NCBI RefSeq assembly: GCF_042646205.1
Contig: NZ_JBHRTF010000001.1
Coordinates: 62,001 to 126,000, forward strand
Direction: 5' to 3'
DNA: 64,000 nt
From: Cellvibrio fontiphilus_A
Lineage (GTDB): Bacteria > Pseudomonadota > Gammaproteobacteria > Pseudomonadales > Cellvibrionaceae
Of the stretch, positions 62,106 through 64,000 are shown piece after piece (the stretch's first letter is position 1; each line of letters starts with the position of its first letter). The notes under the pieces are model-generated. The model saw only the letters and a list, made by a program, of their open reading frames with translations, did no database searches and had not been told where the DNA came from. The position numbers and the translations under genes were made by a program.

Positions 62106-63404
62106 ATGAACACAACGCCCAGGTCGGCGACTTTGCTGCTGCCTTTTGTGCTGATTATTAGCCTCTTTTTTCTGTGGGGAATGGCTAATAACCTCAATGA
62201 CATACTGATCACCCATTTTAAAAAGCTATTTACGCTCTCGGATTTCAAAGCAGGTTTGGTGCAATCCGCTTTTTATACCGGCTATTTTGTGTTCTCTATT
62301 CCCGCTGCGCTGTGGATGAAACGTTTTGGCTACAAGGCTGCGGTGGTGTTTGGTTTGCTGCTGTACGGCGCGGGCGCCTTGATGTTTTACCCGGCGGCGC
62401 AGGTGCGCGAATACAGTTTGTTTTTGCTGGCGCTGTTTGTGATTGCCAGTGGCCTGGCCTTTTTGGAGACCTCGGCCAACCCGCTGATTGTGGCCATGGG
62501 CGACCCCGCCAGCGCCGAGCGCCGGCTCAATTTTGCCCAGTCGTTTAACCCCTTCGGCTGTATTGCGGGCATCTACATTGGGCGCGAGTTTATCTTCTCT
62601 GGCCATGAGCCTACGGCGGCGGAGCTGGCCGCCATGAGCAGCGCACAGCTGGAACAGTTTTACCGCAGCGAGGCGCAGGCGGTGCAGCTGCCTTATCTGG
62701 TGCTGGGGTTGGTGGTTATCGCCTGGGCACTGCTGGTGCTCTGGGTGAAGTTTCCGCGTATTGCCACCCAGCGCCATGAAGAGGATTGGAGTGGCTGGGC
62801 GGACTACAAAACCCTGTTGCGCAACGGTCGCTTTATGTTTGGCGTGAGCGCGCAGTTTTTCTATGTGGGCGCCCAGGTGTGCATTTGGAGTTTTCTGATC
62901 CGCTACGGGCAGGAGGCCATGCCCGGTACCGGCGAGAAAACCCTGGCCACTTACCTCATGGCATCGCTGGTGCTGTTTATGCTCGGGCGATTTGTGGCCA
63001 CGGCCTTGATGACGCGCCTGCGCGCCGCTTGGTTAATGTGGGTTTACGCGCTGATCAATGTGCTGCTCTGCGCCTTTGCCATAGTGCACCCCGGTCATAC
63101 CGGGCTCTTGGCTCTGGTCGCCACCAGCTTTTTTATGTCGCTGATGTTCCCTACGATTTTTGCGCTCAGCCTGAAAAACCTGGGTGTGCTGGCCAAGGCT
63201 GGCTCCTCGCTGGTGGTGATGGCGATTATCGGCGGTGCAGTACTGACGGCAGTGATGGGGCTGATCTCTGACCTCAGCGCCATCCATGTGGCAGTAGTGG
63301 TGCCATTGTTGTGTTTTGTGGTGATTGCAATCTACGCCCGTCGCGCTGACAGCCAAAGCCTTGTGGCTTCGGCGGCAATGCGCGCGGAAGCGGGTTGTGA
63401 TTAG
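62106..63404 (+). CDS. fucP: FucP-type sugar/H+ symporter
   Basis: A 432-residue transporter with twelve hydrophobic helices of the major facilitator superfamily, FHS (FucP/GluP) group. Typical are LFFLWGMANNLNDIL in helix 1, the GYFVFSIPAALWMKRFGYK loop and LETSANPLI. Brings L-fucose (or related sugar) in with protons. GGAG lies six bases before the ATG. The following gene is an IclR regulator on the same strand. Confidence 0.9.
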   Translation: MNTTPRSATLLLPFVLIISLFFLWGMANNLNDILITHFKKLFTLSDFKAGLVQSAFYTGYFVFSIPAALWMKRFGYKAAVVFGLLLYGAGALMFYPAAQVREYSLFLLALFVIASGLAFLETSANPLIVAMGDPASAERRLNFAQSFNPFGCIAGIYIGREFIFSGHEPTAAELAAMSSAQLEQFYRSEAQAVQLPYLVLGLVVIAWALLVLWVKFPRIATQRHEEDWSGWADYKTLLRNGRFMFGVSAQFFYVGAQVCIWSFLIRYGQEAMPGTGEKTLATYLMASLVLFMLGRFVATALMTRLRAAWLMWVYALINVLLCAFAIVHPGHTGLLALVATSFFMSLMFPTIFALSLKNLGVLAKAGSSLVVMAIIGGAVLTAVMGLISDLSAIHVAVVVPLLCFVVIAIYARRADSQSLVASAAMRAEAGCD

Positions 63405-63540
63405 GCCTTTCGGGGCCTGGTGCAGGGGGCACCAGTTTGCGCTTTTAGCGAATTTCCTAAAGTGGTGCGCAGTAAAACAGTGATGATGTTAAATCTTGAG
63501 CGACATAAAACCATAACGACAATTAATAATGGGTAGAGCT

Positions 63541-64000
63541 ATGACAACTATGAGCAATGTGGCAGACCGTATGGAGCTGGAACTAACCGAGGACGCCGAG
63601 CGCAAATACCGTGCGCCGGCACTGGAAAAAGGGTTGGATATCCTTGAGCTGTTGGCGCGCAGTTCGTCGCCCTTAACCACGTCGCAAATGGCGGCACAGC
63701 TGGGGCGCTCGGTGAGCGAGCTGTTCCGCATGGTGTTGGCGCTGGAGTATCGCGGCTATATCAGCCACATGAGCGACGGGCGCGACGGCTACATGCTCAC
63801 CAATAAATTATTTACTCTGGGTATCTCCCAGGGCACCGCCAAGACCTTGTTGGAGGTTGCCCTGCCAGCGATGAAAGACCTGAGCCGTGAACTGGGGCAA
63901 TCCTGTCATTTGGTTGTGCCCTCGGGCGACCAGATAGTGGTCATTGCCCGGCAGGAAAGCCCTATGGATTTGGGGTTTTCGGTGCGGGTTGGCTATCGCC
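63541..64000 (+). CDS. IclR-family transcriptional regulator, 3' end outside window
   Basis: Open from ATG 63541 to the window edge (153 codons). The N-terminal winged HTH is clear (ALEKGLDILELLARSSSPLT, TSQMAAQLGRSVSELFRMVL, then a wing) and a GAF-like effector domain begins near residue 100 (GTAKTLLEVALPAMKDLS). IclR proteins often repress catabolic genes in the absence of an inducer. Position beside fucP suggests it senses a fucose intermediate (inference). Confidence 0.9.
   Translation, partial: MTTMSNVADRMELELTEDAERKYRAPALEKGLDILELLARSSSPLTTSQMAAQLGRSVSELFRMVLALEYRGYISHMSDGRDGYMLTNKLFTLGISQGTAKTLLEVALPAMKDLSRELGQSCHLVVPSGDQIVVIARQESPMDLGFSVRVGYR

Noticed and set aside
1..64000. tRNA, rRNA, IS elements or phage genes
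   Set aside because: None recognised on either strand by eye; no transposase or integrase frame and no cloverleaf pattern noticed. A tRNA scan would be decisive.

Overview
The window looks like a chromosomal segment of a plant-polysaccharide-degrading gammaproteobacterium close to Cellvibrio (Cellvibrionaceae). Three things suggest this: the pseudomonad-type order nadC / pilA / pilBCD / coaE / yacG next to mutT, argJ and secA; a xyloglucan-type locus (GH95, TonB-dependent receptor, GH35) resembling the Cellvibrio japonicus one; and several lone glycoside hydrolases and sugar genes. The assignment is inference from gene content and order; no search was run.

Layout. 1-13.9 kb is core: secA (5' end outside), argJ, a MutT-ThiE fusion, then leftward yacG, coaE, pilD, pilC, pilB, and rightward pilA under a sigma-54 type promoter. 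pilA is followed by an OpgB-like phosphoglycerol transferase and a GDPD-type phosphodiesterase, then nadC. 14.1-28.1 kb holds two DUF1631 paralogues flanking a leftward guanidine operon. That operon has a sigma-54 type promoter, a guanidine-I (ykkC) riboswitch, an ABC transporter, two DUF1989 proteins and a urea/guanidine carboxylase; a 159-bp cluster of hairpins sits between the binding-protein and permease genes. The second DUF1631 gene overlaps a PilZ gene.

28.2-44.3 kb: outer-membrane phospholipase A, a NIT-like helical protein, a flavin-dependent halogenase, GH95, a TonB-dependent receptor, GH35, a fuconolactonase-like amidohydrolase, a lytic transglycosylase and alkaline phosphatase. 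The halogenase and GH95 genes carry near-copies of one 41-bp promoter block, which suggests shared control. 44.3-47.1 kb is a visibly AT-richer patch: the end of an unknown gene is present twice, in frame and diverged, and beside the second copy lies a two-gene cassette in which both proteins carry an HEPN-type RNxxAH motif. This patch is the best candidate here for an undescribed system.

47.1-64 kb: luciferase-like monooxygenase, diguanylate cyclase, Old Yellow Enzyme with a LysR regulator, methyltransferase, a membrane-anchored AraC regulator, a Tat-exported GH43 enzyme, a ParD-like remnant, a sialidase-like lipoprotein, small membrane proteins, a PEP-CTERM-like protein, a periplasmic binding protein, FucP and the start of an IclR regulator. 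GH95 (releases fucose), the amidohydrolase (fuconolactone step), FucP (uptake) and IclR fit one fucosylated-glycan theme spread over about 30 kb.
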